From positions 1 through 64,000 of the forward strand of contig MNQS01000003.1 in assembly GCA_001915545.1 (NCBI GenBank): 64,000 bases of DNA, in the 5' to 3' direction. How positions within the stretch are numbered: position 1 is the stretch's first letter; the number at the start of each line of letters is the position of its first letter. Origin of the DNA: Bacteroides sp. 43_108. GTDB lineage: Bacteria > Bacteroidota > Bacteroidia > Bacteroidales > Bacteroidaceae. The position numbers and the translations under genes were made by a program. Of the stretch, positions 6,768 to 16,616 are shown in pieces. The notes below the pieces were generated by a model that was given only the letters and a program-made list of their open reading frames with translations, was not told the origin of the DNA and did no database searches.

Positions 6768-8282
6768 TCAGACGTTTCTCGACTCGCGGAATCCGGCCAT
6801 GTTCTCATAACGGCGTTTCATGAAGCGCTTGTAGATGTTTCTCAGCCAGAGCGGATGGAGAAGAGTACCTGCTACTCCTATAAGAAGAAGTACAAGACTC
6901 GCTGTCTGCTCGGAGAACAGATTTATGAGCACCATCATGACGAGCATAGGTGCAAACATGGAAACCATGGAGATGAGCATCTGCATACGTGTTCCGCGTC
7001 CGGAACGTGTGAGCTTCTCGTTGAGGTGTATGGTATTGTTGTTATATATAGCCAGCTGGAAAAGACAGGCAAACACCACACCTGCAGAGAAGAACAGACA
7101 ACCGAAGACCATCACTGCACTGACCTTGCCTTCGGAAACCGGCATCATCATGAAGATGAGCGGTATGACCATCATGATGACATTGAAATAGTACTTTGCA
7201 CGGAGTATGCTCAGCACCGACTCCTTACGGCTCATTAGACCGTCGATGTAGTTGCCTTCGGAACACATGACATTGGTGAGGGTCATGACTCCGAGACATG
7301 AGAAGGAGTAGACACAGATGAATACTTTCCAGAAAGGAGAAGAGTCGTAAACATCAGAGAACGCAAACATGGCACTCAGAAGAAGCATGTAGAATATACC
7401 CATGAGGAACTGCTTGCGGACAACAGAGTTGCGGAGTGCCGACTTGATTTCGAGCTTCATGTACTCGCCCACTTCACCGAAACGGTCGAGGAAACCGAAA
7501 CGAATGCTCTTGACCTTCGAGACTTTTTCTTCCTTGGCCAGTTCGGCATATACGCTGCGCGCCTGGATGACTCTATTTACATAGAACAGCAGGACGAGAA
7601 GCAGAACCAGCGCTCCATAACAGAGAAGATTCCAGCCGATAAGTCCCTGGCCGAAAATCATTGATGCCTTGGCCAGCCATGAGGTACCATCGAAATGGAA
7701 GAAGCCGAAATAAATCAGTGCAGCATAGACAACTGTCGGGATGGAAACAAACATGACGTGCTTGTTTACCAACGTGCGCCAAATAAGGTACCAATAGCTG
7801 TTGACTACGAAGACAAGCCACCAGCCTATGAAAAATCCGACAAAACCGGATATGCCGAAGAATCGCGGAACAGACAGGAAACCTATCGGTACGAGCAGAA
7901 AATGCCAAAACAGATTGTAGGGACGCAGAGCCATGCGCACGAGAAATACGTTGAGCAGGAATTTCTGCGGTATCGGCAAAAGCTTGTAGGGACGTATCTC
8001 CTGTGCAGGGGTTTCCTGCATGCCGAACCGGAGGTAGAAGTCCAAGGCCAGAAGGAATATCATTCCTCCATTGATCATGTCGTAGGGTTCACGGCTAGAT
8101 TCTTCAAATCCGGCATAGAGGGCTATACCCAGAAAGAACAGGTATACAGCCCAAAATGCCATAAAGATGTATATGAAGAACTTCATGAATGTACTCTTCT
8201 CGAACATGGGATGCCTTTTCTTTGAAAGGCTCTGGTTCTTGGCTATAAGTCCATAAAGAAGTTTAGTTCTCTTGAAATCCAT
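6768..8282 (-). CDS. ABC-2-type permease, DUF5687 family
   Basis: A 504-residue membrane protein with about ten to twelve hydrophobic segments spread over the full length. The soluble N-terminal stretch (FKRTKLLYGLIAKNQSLSKKRHP) and the segment RPYKLLPIPQKFLLNVFLVR are characteristic of the Bacteroidetes DUF5687 family, which pairs with an ABC ATPase. The partner ATPase gene follows at 6705 in the same orientation. The upstream thioredoxin reductase gene ends 62 bases away, so it may share the long ftsK-to-nlpC transcript. The transported compound is not known. Confidence 0.85.
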   Translation of the reverse strand: MDFKRTKLLYGLIAKNQSLSKKRHPMFEKSTFMKFFIYIFMAFWAVYLFFLGIALYAGFEESSREPYDMINGGMIFLLALDFYLRFGMQETPAQEIRPYKLLPIPQKFLLNVFLVRMALRPYNLFWHFLLVPIGFLSVPRFFGISGFVGFFIGWWLVFVVNSYWYLIWRTLVNKHVMFVSIPTVVYAALIYFGFFHFDGTSWLAKASMIFGQGLIGWNLLCYGALVLLLVLLFYVNRVIQARSVYAELAKEEKVSKVKSIRFGFLDRFGEVGEYMKLEIKSALRNSVVRKQFLMGIFYMLLLSAMFAFSDVYDSSPFWKVFICVYSFSCLGVMTLTNVMCSEGNYIDGLMSRKESVLSILRAKYYFNVIMMVIPLIFMMMPVSEGKVSAVMVFGCLFFSAGVVFACLFQLAIYNNNTIHLNEKLTRSGRGTRMQMLISMVSMFAPMLVMMVLINLFSEQTASLVLLLIGVAGTLLHPLWLRNIYKRFMKRRYENMAGFRESRNV

Positions 8283-8344
8283 GGTAAGGGTTCTTTAAAT
8301 TGACAATAAGACAACTTACGGCGTCGAAGACAGCCTGAAGGGCA

Positions 8345-9283
8345 TCAGAGTTTGTTTTCTGCCAGATAGCGCTCAGCCTCCATTGCAGCCTTGCAACCTG
8401 TACCTGCAGCAACGATGGCCTGACGATAGTTAGGGTCGGCAACGTCGCCGGCAGCATATACTCCTGGGATGTTTGTGCATGGAGTGGCTCCGCGTGTAAC
8501 GATATATCCTGTTTCGTCAGTCTCTATCCAAGGCTTGAACACTTCAGAGTTTGGTGTGTGGCCGATGGCAAGGAAGAAACCGTCGATTGGGAGGTCATAA
8601 TGCTTCTCGTCAGCTTCGCCGCGACGGTGTACAAGGTGTGCTCCCTCTACTCCATCCTCGCCGTAGAGTCCTTCGGTCTGTGTTTCGAAAAGAACCTCGA
8701 TCTTAGGATTCTCGAAGACACGGTCCTGCATTATCTTTGATGCACGGAGGAACGGTTTGCGGACGATGATGTATACCTTAGATGCGAGACCGGCAAGATA
8801 GACGGCTTCGCCACAGGCTGTATCGCCACCGCCGACAACTGCTACAACTTTCTTGCGATAGAAGAAACCGTCGCATGTGGCGCACGCGCTGACACCGCGT
8901 CCTCTGTACTTTTCCTCATCGGCAAGTCCGAGGAACTTGGCTGTAGCTCCTGTTGCAATGATGACGGTGTCGGCTTCAACTTCGTGGCCGTCATCGAAAG
9001 TGAACTTGTAAGGTGCGCTGCTGAGGTCGGACTTTACGAGAATGGACTGACGCATCTCTACGCCGAATTTCTCTACCTGCTCGCGCATGAGGTCCATAAG
9101 CTCAGAACCTGTTATTTCTTCTGGATGGCCAGGGAAGTTCTCAACTACATCTGTAATGGTGAGCTGACCGCCCGGCTGTATACCTTCATAAAGCACTGGA
9201 GAAAGGTTTGCTCTTCCTGCATAGATTGCGGCTGTGTAGCCGGCTGGTCCTGAACCTATAATCAAACAACGTACATGTTCCAT
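8345..9283 (-). CDS. trxB: thioredoxin-disulfide reductase
   Basis: A 312-residue FAD/NADPH enzyme that reduces thioredoxin. It shows the N-terminal FAD-binding GSGPAGYTAAIYAGRA, the redox pair CATCDG (about residues 136-139), the NADPH-binding GGGDTACGEA and the second FAD motif GVYAAGDVADPNYRQ. Length is standard. The reduced thioredoxins of this organism include those encoded at 41.8-42.7 kb. The gene lies 53 bases after the LolA-like gene. The usual TAACGG-type strong leader is not seen; the ATG at 9283 gives the expected MEHVRCLIIGSGPAG. Confidence 0.95.
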   Translation of the reverse strand: MEHVRCLIIGSGPAGYTAAIYAGRANLSPVLYEGIQPGGQLTITDVVENFPGHPEEITGSELMDLMREQVEKFGVEMRQSILVKSDLSSAPYKFTFDDGHEVEADTVIIATGATAKFLGLADEEKYRGRGVSACATCDGFFYRKKVVAVVGGGDTACGEAVYLAGLASKVYIIVRKPFLRASKIMQDRVFENPKIEVLFETQTEGLYGEDGVEGAHLVHRRGEADEKHYDLPIDGFFLAIGHTPNSEVFKPWIETDETGYIVTRGATPCTNIPGVYAAGDVADPNYRQAIVAAGTGCKAAMEAERYLAENKL

Positions 9284-9336
9284 AATGTTTCTATTTTTTA
9301 GTTTTAATTGTAATATAATCTTTTATTAAAAATCTA

Positions 9337-9951
9337 TCATCGAAGGTCTATCACCTCTGCTTTTGGATATTTCTTGCTGTCGAAGCGGAATGTTGAGTCC
9401 GCATATTTCTGCTTGTCGGTATATCCTGTGACAGTTATTTCGTTGACAACCTTGCGCGATACCAGCTTTATGTAAAGCGGATGGTAAGACGACTTGCTGA
9501 TGCGGATGACAACTTTTCTAAGCGACGAACCTGAATCGGTAGCGTTGAGCACTACTTCATAATAGAGTCCTGTGGACTTGCCCATAGATGCCTTGTAGTT
9601 TTTCTTATACATGGAAAGGAAAGCGTAAGGATTGATGCGGCTGAGCTCGGCTCCAGTAGGAGTAGTCACATTGACTTCCTCGTTGCTTACAACATAGCTC
9701 CACATGGTCTTGCCGTCGAACCATGTCATCAGTCCACCTCCCATGTTGCAGAAAAATTTCTGTCCGCTGAGCATGATGAGTCCTGTAGACGAGTTGCCTT
9801 CAGAGCTGACCATGAACTGCGCCTTCACTCCTCCGGCATTGCGGTAGACAGAAGCGGCCTTATCGAGAATAGATACTGCGTTCTGGGCGAGAGTCACATG
9901 GGAGAACGCCACTGCAAACAACATTATTGCAAATCCTAATATTCTTTTCAT
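9337..9951 (-). CDS. lolA: LolA-like outer-membrane lipoprotein carrier
   Basis: A 204-residue periplasmic protein with a signal peptide (MKRILGFAIMLFAVAFSHVTLAQ; cleaved after LAQ) and the LolA-type half-barrel fold, inferred from alternating strands such as SGLIMLSGQKFF and the conserved MTWFDGKTMWSYV. It is predicted to carry lipoproteins from the inner to the outer membrane. An open frame extends 16 codons further upstream, but only the ATG at 9951 gives a normal signal peptide. Its position directly after ftsK is a conserved arrangement in Bacteroidetes, supporting the call. Confidence 0.85.
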   Translation of the reverse strand: MKRILGFAIMLFAVAFSHVTLAQNAVSILDKAASVYRNAGGVKAQFMVSSEGNSSTGLIMLSGQKFFCNMGGGLMTWFDGKTMWSYVVSNEEVNVTTPTGAELSRINPYAFLSMYKKNYKASMGKSTGLYYEVVLNATDSGSSLRKVVIRISKSSYHPLYIKLVSRKVVNEITVTGYTDKQKYADSTFRFDSKKYPKAEVIDLR

Positions 9952-10057
9952 TGCTTGTGGTTTTACTGTTATATCAATTAATAAATACTTATCTATCAAA
10001 ATCCGTCAAAACACGGTTCACAAGTTCCCCGGCATGGAAGTCTCAGAAGAGAAGCTC

Positions 10058-12628
10058 TCAACGGAGGGAATTGAGAAGGTTCTCGAGCGACACGAGGTCG
10101 GCAATGAGCACTTCGCGAGGCTTGCTGCCCTGCTGAGGTCCGACGATTCCGGCTTTTTCCATCTGGTCCATCAGTCGTCCGGCACGGTTGTATCCGATAG
10201 AGAACTTGCGCTGGATGAGGGATGTTGATCCCTGCTGGGTAGACACGATGAGATGGGCAACCTCGTCGAACATAGGGTCGAGATGCTTCATGTCAGCTGA
10301 CGATTCAGAACCGCCCAAACCGCTGTCTTCGCCTTTGACCTCAGGAAGATAGAGGGCATGAGGATAGCTCTGCTGCTGACAGATGAACTGGCATATACGC
10401 GAGACTTCCGGGGTGTCGACAAAGGCACACTGTACTCTGACTGGGTCGGAGCCCTGAAGGTAGAGCATATCTCCACGACCGATAAGCTGATTGGCTCCCG
10501 GACGGTCGAGAATGATGCGGGAGTCCATCATGGCGGCAACCCTGAAGGCTATACGTGCAGGGAAGTTGGCCTTGATGGTACCAGTGATGATGCTGGTGGT
10601 AGGACGCTGAGTGGCAATAATCATGTGTATGCCGACTGCACGTGCCAGCTGGGCAATACGGCAGATCGGGAGCTCAATTTCCTTGCCGGCCGTCATGATG
10701 AGGTCGCCGAACTCGTCGATTATCACCACGATGTAAGGCATGAACTCATGGCCGTTCTCAGGATTCAGTTCACGGCGTCGGAACTTGGCATTATATTCCT
10801 TTATGTTGCGTACACGAGCTTTCTTGAGCAGGTCATAGCGAGTGTCCATGAGCTGACAGAGCGACTTGAGGGTCTGCACAACCTTTGAGACATCGGTTAT
10901 GATGGCATCATCCTCGCCTTCGAGCTTGGCAAGGAAATGGTTTTCGATAGGACTGTAGATGCTGAATTCGACTTTCTTCGGATCGACCATGACAATCTTC
11001 AGTTCGGATGGGTGCTTCTTGTAGAGAAGCGATGTGACAATGGCATTAAGTCCGACAGACTTACCCATACCGGTGGCACCGGCTACAAGAAGGTGCGGTG
11101 CTTTGGCAAGGTCGATCATGAAGACTTCATTGGTGATGGTCTTGCCGAGAGCACAAGGAAGTTCCATTGTGGACTCCTGATATGTGCGGCTGCCGATGAT
11201 GCTTTCCATCGACACGATGCACTTTTTCTTGTTAGGAACCTCAATACCGATTGTACCCTTGCCAGGAATAGGTGCGATGATACGTATACCTTCGGCGGCA
11301 AGGCTGAGGGCTATGTCGTCTTCAAGATTGCGTATCTTGGATATGCGTACTCCTTCGGCAGGCGTAATTTCATAGAGAGTGATGGTAGGTCCGATGGTTG
11401 CCTTGATACTGCTGATTTCCACTCCGAAATTGCGGAGTATGGTTATAATCCTTTCCTTGTTGGCATTCTGTTCTGCCATATCGATGGACGGACGACTGTC
11501 TTCGCCCTTATCGAGAAGGTCGAGCGTAGGATAATGATAGTACTCAAGATCAAGCTTTGGATCATAAGGCTCGTCGATGCTACCACGAACGATTTCGCCG
11601 CTTCCGCGCTCGGTATCAGCGGCTTCGGAAATATCGACCTTGATGGCAGTGTCGGCCTTTGAAGAAGCTTTTTCAGGCTTTGGGTCTGCAGAGGGTTCGA
11701 TCTGCTCAGGTTCTTCTTCAACAGGAGCGGATTCGGATTCAACGGCAATGTTTTCGCCCAACTCTTCTGCAGTCAGAGTGGAAGCTATCATATTGCCCTG
11801 TGCATCGAATTCCAACATGCTTGTCTGAGGGTCTTCAAAGACCTTGGCAGGAGCTTCTTCGTCGGAATGTTCTGGAACTGCCGGAGCTTCTGAAACAGGG
11901 GGCACATCGGAAACGGTATCCGGCTCGTCGGCATCTACAGGTTCCTTTTCGGAACGGTTGCGATTCAAAGGCATTCCAACCTGCGGATGAAGGGCCTTTC
12001 GAACATATTCTACGGTCTTATGGCTGAGATATGTAAGATAGAATATTGCAAAAAGCACCAATATGCCGAACAGTCCTGGTGTTCCTACAAGCAAAACAAG
12101 ACGCTTGACAACATATTTGCCGTGGTTGCCTCCAGGATTGATGAACGAACCGTCGAAAAGCGGGATATATCCGAATATGGCCGAGAATGCAACACTAAGC
12201 CACACAAGAAGCATAGCCAGAAGTATGAACCAACGGAATATGCGGACCTTGTAGGCTCGCATCAGTTTCATTCCCAGAAGTACAAGGAAAACCGGAATGA
12301 TGTATGACGCTAGACCGAAACAGTTGTTGATGAAAAAATATGAAATCATTGCTCCGAGAGATCCGCATACGTTCTTGAATTCCAATCCTTCGTTGGAAAC
12401 ATCGTCCAAAGTGGGATTTTCAAGAATGGAATAATCCGAATCTCCGGAAAAAAGATATGATGTGAATGCGACAAGCATAAATACAGCAAATAGAAGGAGT
12501 CCCAGTCCGACGGAGAACATGGTGAGTTCTCTGCGGGAAAAACCATTGAACACATCAATGGCCGAAGAAAGGTTTTCCTTTGATTTGCTGTCCTTAGGCC
12601 GTCTTGTTGTCTGTTGTTTCTTAACCAT
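10058..12628 (-). CDS. ftsK: DNA translocase FtsK/SpoIIIE
   Basis: An 856-residue septal ATPase that pumps chromosome DNA during division. Residues 30-210 contain four hydrophobic membrane segments. A linker rich in Glu, Pro and Asp follows (about 230-350). The motor has Walker A GATGMGKSVGLN and Walker B VVIIDEFGDL. The C-terminal gamma domain (QRKFSIGYNRAGRLMDQMEKAGI) would read polar chromosome signals and contact XerD. It is complete and of usual length for Bacteroidetes. It heads the ftsK-lolA-trxB gene train, with a weak -7 box TACATTTG at 12669-12676 on the minus strand. Confidence 0.95.
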   Translation of the reverse strand: MVKKQQTTRRPKDSKSKENLSSAIDVFNGFSRRELTMFSVGLGLLLFAVFMLVAFTSYLFSGDSDYSILENPTLDDVSNEGLEFKNVCGSLGAMISYFFINNCFGLASYIIPVFLVLLGMKLMRAYKVRIFRWFILLAMLLVWLSVAFSAIFGYIPLFDGSFINPGGNHGKYVVKRLVLLVGTPGLFGILVLFAIFYLTYLSHKTVEYVRKALHPQVGMPLNRNRSEKEPVDADEPDTVSDVPPVSEAPAVPEHSDEEAPAKVFEDPQTSMLEFDAQGNMIASTLTAEELGENIAVESESAPVEEEPEQIEPSADPKPEKASSKADTAIKVDISEAADTERGSGEIVRGSIDEPYDPKLDLEYYHYPTLDLLDKGEDSRPSIDMAEQNANKERIITILRNFGVEISSIKATIGPTITLYEITPAEGVRISKIRNLEDDIALSLAAEGIRIIAPIPGKGTIGIEVPNKKKCIVSMESIIGSRTYQESTMELPCALGKTITNEVFMIDLAKAPHLLVAGATGMGKSVGLNAIVTSLLYKKHPSELKIVMVDPKKVEFSIYSPIENHFLAKLEGEDDAIITDVSKVVQTLKSLCQLMDTRYDLLKKARVRNIKEYNAKFRRRELNPENGHEFMPYIVVIIDEFGDLIMTAGKEIELPICRIAQLARAVGIHMIIATQRPTTSIITGTIKANFPARIAFRVAAMMDSRIILDRPGANQLIGRGDMLYLQGSDPVRVQCAFVDTPEVSRICQFICQQQSYPHALYLPEVKGEDSGLGGSESSADMKHLDPMFDEVAHLIVSTQQGSTSLIQRKFSIGYNRAGRLMDQMEKAGIVGPQQGSKPREVLIADLVSLENLLNSLR

Positions 12629-12668
12629 TATCTAACCTTTTGTTTATATAAATAGGTAAAAGCAACTG

Positions 12669-12676
12669 CAAATGTA
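12669..12676 (-). promoter_or_regulatory. possible -7 box of ftsK
   Basis: Minus strand TACATTTG about 40 bases upstream of the ftsK ATG. No good TTTG is found 19-20 bases further upstream, so the promoter call is tentative. Confidence 0.35.
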
Positions 12677-12817
12677 ACGAAAAAACAATAATGTACGGGA
12701 ACAAGCATTGACTTTATTTAAACAACTAGAATAGACATGAACATACTGGAACGTGGACAATCATGTGCAGAGATAGGCATCAAAGCTGAAGAAAAGGCAC
12801 AGATATTGCAAATGAAG

Positions 12818-12862
12818 ACAAAAAAGGCACGGTGCAGGTTTTGCAGACCATGCGCCACGCCT
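12818..12862 (-). terminator. probable terminator of the GH30 gene
   Basis: On the minus strand the arms around GGCGTGGCGCATGGT and ACCTGCACCGTGCC pair with two wobbles and one bulge, and TTTTTTG follows. It starts about 40 bases past the GH30 stop codon. A 46-codon plus-strand frame also crosses it (see rejected items). Confidence 0.55.
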
Positions 12863-12901
12863 TGTGCAAATGAATAAATGTATTAAAAAAGAACTGTCAA
12901 A

Positions 12902-14383
12902 TCATTTTTCAATGAAAGTATTGAACGAGTGTGCCTTAAGCGATACAGACAAATACTTCTTATCGATTTTCACTACAGCGTTCTGTGCCTTGTCGGACAA
13001 ATTACCGGCAATGACTGCATACTTGCCGTCGGGACGTACGCAAACCATGACAGGAAGTTTAGTATCTCCCATAAGACGTGCAGCAATGATACGGCTTCCA
13101 GATACTACAGCCTGGCAGTAGTGCTTAACGGCATAATACTCAGGAGTGTATGTGAGTGTACGCGATTTGGAATCTACACGGATGAGGGAATTCTGCTTCC
13201 ATCCCCAACCGCTTACACCGTCATCAGAGAGAACTGCATTCCAGAATGTGTATTCCTCGCATCCGTTGGCAAGATATTCATTGATGATGTTGAACGTGTG
13301 TTCAGCCGCTTTCCAGTCGAAGGATCCCCATCCGCACTCGCTTTCGGTCTGGACATACTTGTAGTCAGGATACTTCTTGCGTATTCCAGGGAGTATCTGA
13401 CGGCCCTCCCACTGGAAACCTACTCCCTTGATGAAATCAGGCATACGGCTGTCGGACAGGACTTTGTCTATCACATCGAAACGATTTGTGTTAATGGTTC
13501 CGAGGTAGAGGGAAACGTCCGGATGATTCTTCTTCAAGGCAGGACCCAGATATTCAGCATTGAAACGTATTATGCCTTCGGGTGTCCATGCACATCCAGG
13601 ATAAACTGTATAGCTCCATGATTCGTTCTGGAACATTACCATATAAATAGGTATATCGAGTTCCTTATAGGCCGATATGAAACGGCAGAAATAATCGGCA
13701 TAGGTGGAGAGATAGCGCGGATCCTGTATCATATAGTCGTTTACGGCCAACTGACGAGGGAACAGATTGGACTGTTCTTCACGGCTGTCCTGGAAAAGAA
13801 TATAGTCGAGACGCGGATCCATGGTGTTGTACTTCTTGTCGCTTCGGACAGAGTAATAATGGTTTACCTTCATCCATGATGGAGGCGACCATGGAGAAAC
13901 CCAGAACTTGAGGTCTGGATTGTACTTCTGAGCAAGCTTTATGTATGGGACAAGGGTCTGCTTGTCGCGTTCTATATTGAAATGCTTGAGCTGGAAATCA
14001 CCATCGACTTCGTCACAGCTGTACCAATCGCGGGCGTAGTCGTTGGCATTCATGGAGAAACGACCAATGGTGAAGCGCATGTCGCCTGAAGGAGAGAACA
14101 GACGAGACATAACATCATTGCGCTCTGCCTCTGTAAGCATGTTGAGGGCATCCCATCCGAGTTCGTTGAAACATGTACCCCAATTAAGGAAACGTGTGCC
14201 TTCATTGGATGCGTCGACGGACAAGGAAACAGAATTTTCTGCCGACGACTTCATTCTGACTTTCGATACCTCCCATTCACTCCCCTGGGTACTGCTGTAC
14301 CATGTAAATGTCTGTGCAGACAAACCTGCAGACAACAGCAAGGCTGTGCCGGAGAGCAGTGTTCTAGATAATACGTTTTTCAT
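12902..14383 (-). CDS. secreted glycoside hydrolase, family GH30
   Basis: A 493-residue enzyme with a signal peptide (MKNVLSRTLLSGTALLLSAGLSAQ). The fold is a (beta/alpha)8 barrel plus a small beta domain. Barrel motifs seen in order are FNELGWDALNML, RFTIGRFSMNANDYA, WVSPWSPPSWMK, the acid/base in MFQNESW (Glu254) and the nucleophile in QTESECGWGS (Glu347 or Glu349). The C-terminal part (KLPVMVCVRPDGKYAVIAGN) is the usual beta-sandwich. GH30 includes beta-1,6-glucanases, xylanases and others; the ESECG pattern suggests the beta-1,6-glucanase side, but substrate cannot be fixed from sequence. Stands alone with a TATCTTTG box at 14449-14456. Confidence 0.85.
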   Translation of the reverse strand: MKNVLSRTLLSGTALLLSAGLSAQTFTWYSSTQGSEWEVSKVRMKSSAENSVSLSVDASNEGTRFLNWGTCFNELGWDALNMLTEAERNDVMSRLFSPSGDMRFTIGRFSMNANDYARDWYSCDEVDGDFQLKHFNIERDKQTLVPYIKLAQKYNPDLKFWVSPWSPPSWMKVNHYYSVRSDKKYNTMDPRLDYILFQDSREEQSNLFPRQLAVNDYMIQDPRYLSTYADYFCRFISAYKELDIPIYMVMFQNESWSYTVYPGCAWTPEGIIRFNAEYLGPALKKNHPDVSLYLGTINTNRFDVIDKVLSDSRMPDFIKGVGFQWEGRQILPGIRKKYPDYKYVQTESECGWGSFDWKAAEHTFNIINEYLANGCEEYTFWNAVLSDDGVSGWGWKQNSLIRVDSKSRTLTYTPEYYAVKHYCQAVVSGSRIIAARLMGDTKLPVMVCVRPDGKYAVIAGNLSDKAQNAVVKIDKKYLSVSLKAHSFNTFIEK

Positions 14384-14448
14384 AATAGATATGTTTTCAT
14401 GTTTAGAAAATATTCAAATACAGTAGAATACTTATCGTATTTTGTACA

Positions 14449-14456
14449 CAAAGATA
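14449..14456 (-). promoter_or_regulatory. -7 box of the GH30 gene
   Basis: Minus strand TATCTTTG about 65 bases upstream of the GH30 start codon. The -33 position does not match TTTG well, which could mean activator dependence or simply a weak promoter. Confidence 0.5.
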
Positions 14457-14507
14457 GATATAATAAGATTGCACGGTGCATAAAAAACATCTTTTAACAA
14501 AATTGAA

Positions 14508-14538
14508 TTTGTATAGGCGTACAAATGTTCTATTTTAG
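14508..14538 (+). promoter_or_regulatory. promoter of the gene at 14556
   Basis: TTTG (14508-14511), 19 bases, TATTTTAG (14531-14538), one mismatch to the Bacteroidetes consensus. It is divergent from the GH30 promoter. Confidence 0.5.
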
Positions 14539-14555
14539 CAGAAAAAGTAAAGGAG

Positions 14556-15431
14556 ATGACAATAAAACAGATTTCAGCATCTGCAGTGGCTTTAATAATC
14601 TGTGCATCTGCATCATACGGTCAGGATAACAACGTGATAACGATAGAAAGCATGAAAGAACCTGCAATGCCTATCGGTCAGTACAATTACCGCGAAGCGA
14701 AGCAAATATCTGAAGATTTCAAACTTCGTGCCGATTCGATTCTGAACTCCGTAGACTACAGAAGCATGAAACGACCAGCATTAGGCCAATGGTATATAGG
14801 CAAAAATGCAGGCGACGGCTTTCTGCCTGCATTTGACAAGAATCCGTTTGCATTTGATTATAAAGCTGATGCAAAAATACAAGGATGGAACAATGGTGCA
14901 CTGTATGCCGGCATGTCAAGAACCACATATCCCGGACTTTTATCCATACAGAGCGGCAATGTGTATGCCGTACATAAAGCAGGCAACTTCACTTTTACAG
15001 CCAATCTGACTGCCAACAGAATGCTGATGCAGAAAGGAATTGTCAACCAGTTCGGAATAGGTGGAAGTGCTACATATCGTTTCAATGACAATGTTTCGGC
15101 TACTATTTTCGGAAATTTCTACAATAGCACGCCATACAGTTCCATGGGCGCCATGCCGTATATAGGTACTTCGTCATTCGGAGGCTTTATGACGTTCATG
15201 CAAGACAATGCGGGCATCGACCTTGGAGCAGAACGCACGTACGACCCTTACAGCAGAAGATGGATAACGGTGCCGATTGTCACTCCTAAAATAAGAATAA
15301 ACGACAAGTTTACTCTCGACATTCCACTGGGATGGCTGATAAGGGATGTTCTTACAGACATAATATACGACAAGAAAAATCACGGTTCACCAACAATATT
15401 GCCTAGTTTTCCGCCACCGGTGGTCAGGTAG
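14556..15431 (+). CDS. secreted protein of unknown function, probable outer-membrane beta-barrel
   Basis: A 291-residue protein with a signal peptide (MTIKQISASAVALIICASASYGQ). I do not recognise a named family. The mature part alternates hydrophobic and polar residues with many Gly and aromatic residues (FTFTANLTANRMLM, FGIGGSATYRFNDNVSATIFGNF), a pattern of outer-membrane beta strands. It is rich in Tyr, Phe and Asn. AGGAG abuts the ATG with no spacer, an odd placement, and no alternative Met lies near. The end is PSFPPPVVR, without the terminal aromatic residue typical of barrels. It is followed by the unrelated DUF5715 gene. Confidence 0.6.
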   Translation: MTIKQISASAVALIICASASYGQDNNVITIESMKEPAMPIGQYNYREAKQISEDFKLRADSILNSVDYRSMKRPALGQWYIGKNAGDGFLPAFDKNPFAFDYKADAKIQGWNNGALYAGMSRTTYPGLLSIQSGNVYAVHKAGNFTFTANLTANRMLMQKGIVNQFGIGGSATYRFNDNVSATIFGNFYNSTPYSSMGAMPYIGTSSFGGFMTFMQDNAGIDLGAERTYDPYSRRWITVPIVTPKIRINDKFTLDIPLGWLIRDVLTDIIYDKKNHGSPTILPSFPPPVVR

Positions 15432-15616
15432 CAAAGTAAGCCGCAGATACTGTGGATTGTTATTTCTGTTAATCATGAAATTTAAGTGGGAAAAAATAAA
15501 AAAATGATTTAATTTTGCATTCCATAACAGAAACGGACATATCAAGAAAAAGGTATCTACGTGGGGATAGCCCAAAAGGCTTAATTTGTATCCGAATTTC
15601 ATAAAACAAACAAAAT

Positions 15617-16504
15617 ATGATGCAGAACGACCAAAAGACAAGCAAGAACAAATACAACAAGATGCATTTTGTTCTTGCATTCTGCATGTTTACAGCCACA
15701 ATGATGGGCATCAGACATATATTTTCTATAAATACAAATATATTGTCGGAATCGGCTACCGCCAAAGAGACCATCACCGAAAGAGAAAACATCATTGTCA
15801 ACGAACATATACAGAAACCAGAGGCAACAGAAATCGAAACTGAGACTGAAACAAAATCTGAATCTGAAAAGACTGAAGAAACAGAAAACAGCAGCGAAAA
15901 CAAAGTTTCGAACTCAAGACCTAAAAATAAGATTGTCGGAGTATACAGTTTTACAGACTGCTTCCCAGACATCAACGACGTACAGCTTGAAGCCGCAATA
16001 AAAAACGGAATACGTCCGATACACAGCCGCGAAGAGGCACTAAAGATGGTAAGAAGCAAAAAGCTTGTGAACATTACCAATTCGCCATACTATACTGTGG
16101 ACGATCTCAGCCACTCACTACCCTATCTAGTACCGCGTGCACAACAGCTTCTGAATACGATTGCTGTAAACTTCATAGATTCGCTGTACTCGAAAGGTAT
16201 GCCTCCGCACATGCTGGTGGTGACTTCGGTTCTGAGAACTCACGAAGACATAAGCAAACTTCAGGTGTACAACTCGAATGCAACTACACAGTCGTGCCAC
16301 TGCTACGGAACCACTGTTGACATTTCATACAACAGATTCATACCTATCACCGGCGTGCACGGTGAAAACGGACCAGAACCAACAAGATGGGATTTCAACC
16401 TAAAGCTCATTCTGTCGGAAGTTCTCAACGACCTGAGGCTTGCCGACAAATGTTACGTGAAATACGAGAAGAGGCAGGGATGCTTCCATCTTACCGTAAG
16501 ATAA
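15617..16504 (+). CDS. DUF5715-like membrane-anchored protein with M15-type metal site
   Basis: A 295-residue protein with one N-terminal membrane segment (FVLAFCMFTATMMGI), a Glu/Thr-rich linker (residues 65-100), and a C-terminal domain of about 180 residues. In that domain HCYGTTVDISYNRF followed near the end by CFHLTVR resembles the His-x6-Asp ... His zinc ligands of M15 peptidases such as D-Ala-D-Ala carboxypeptidases. DUF5715 of Bacteroidetes has this pattern. A periplasmic peptidoglycan-trimming role is an inference. Second Met in MMQ makes the start uncertain by one residue. TAATTTTG at 15510-15517 is a possible -7 box. Confidence 0.7.
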   Translation: MMQNDQKTSKNKYNKMHFVLAFCMFTATMMGIRHIFSINTNILSESATAKETITERENIIVNEHIQKPEATEIETETETKSESEKTEETENSSENKVSNSRPKNKIVGVYSFTDCFPDINDVQLEAAIKNGIRPIHSREEALKMVRSKKLVNITNSPYYTVDDLSHSLPYLVPRAQQLLNTIAVNFIDSLYSKGMPPHMLVVTSVLRTHEDISKLQVYNSNATTQSCHCYGTTVDISYNRFIPITGVHGENGPEPTRWDFNLKLILSEVLNDLRLADKCYVKYEKRQGCFHLTVR

Positions 16505-16616
16505 CGAGAAAGGGATAACAAATCAACCAGCCCACATAGAAAAAGGGATGGTTAAACATAAAGGATAACATGCTGAGCATCCAAACGCACAGCACTTAAT
16601 TCATCATAAGGGACTT

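Noticed and set aside
10358..11662. Plus-strand frames of 176 and 241 codons opposite ftsK
   Set aside because: Antisense shadows of a strongly conserved motor gene; no independent support.
12737..12877. 46-codon Cys-rich frame (four Cys in its last 15 residues)
   Set aside because: It overlaps the probable GH30 terminator, has no Shine-Dalgarno or promoter, and the Cys codons fall in the hairpin. Kept only as a remote possibility.
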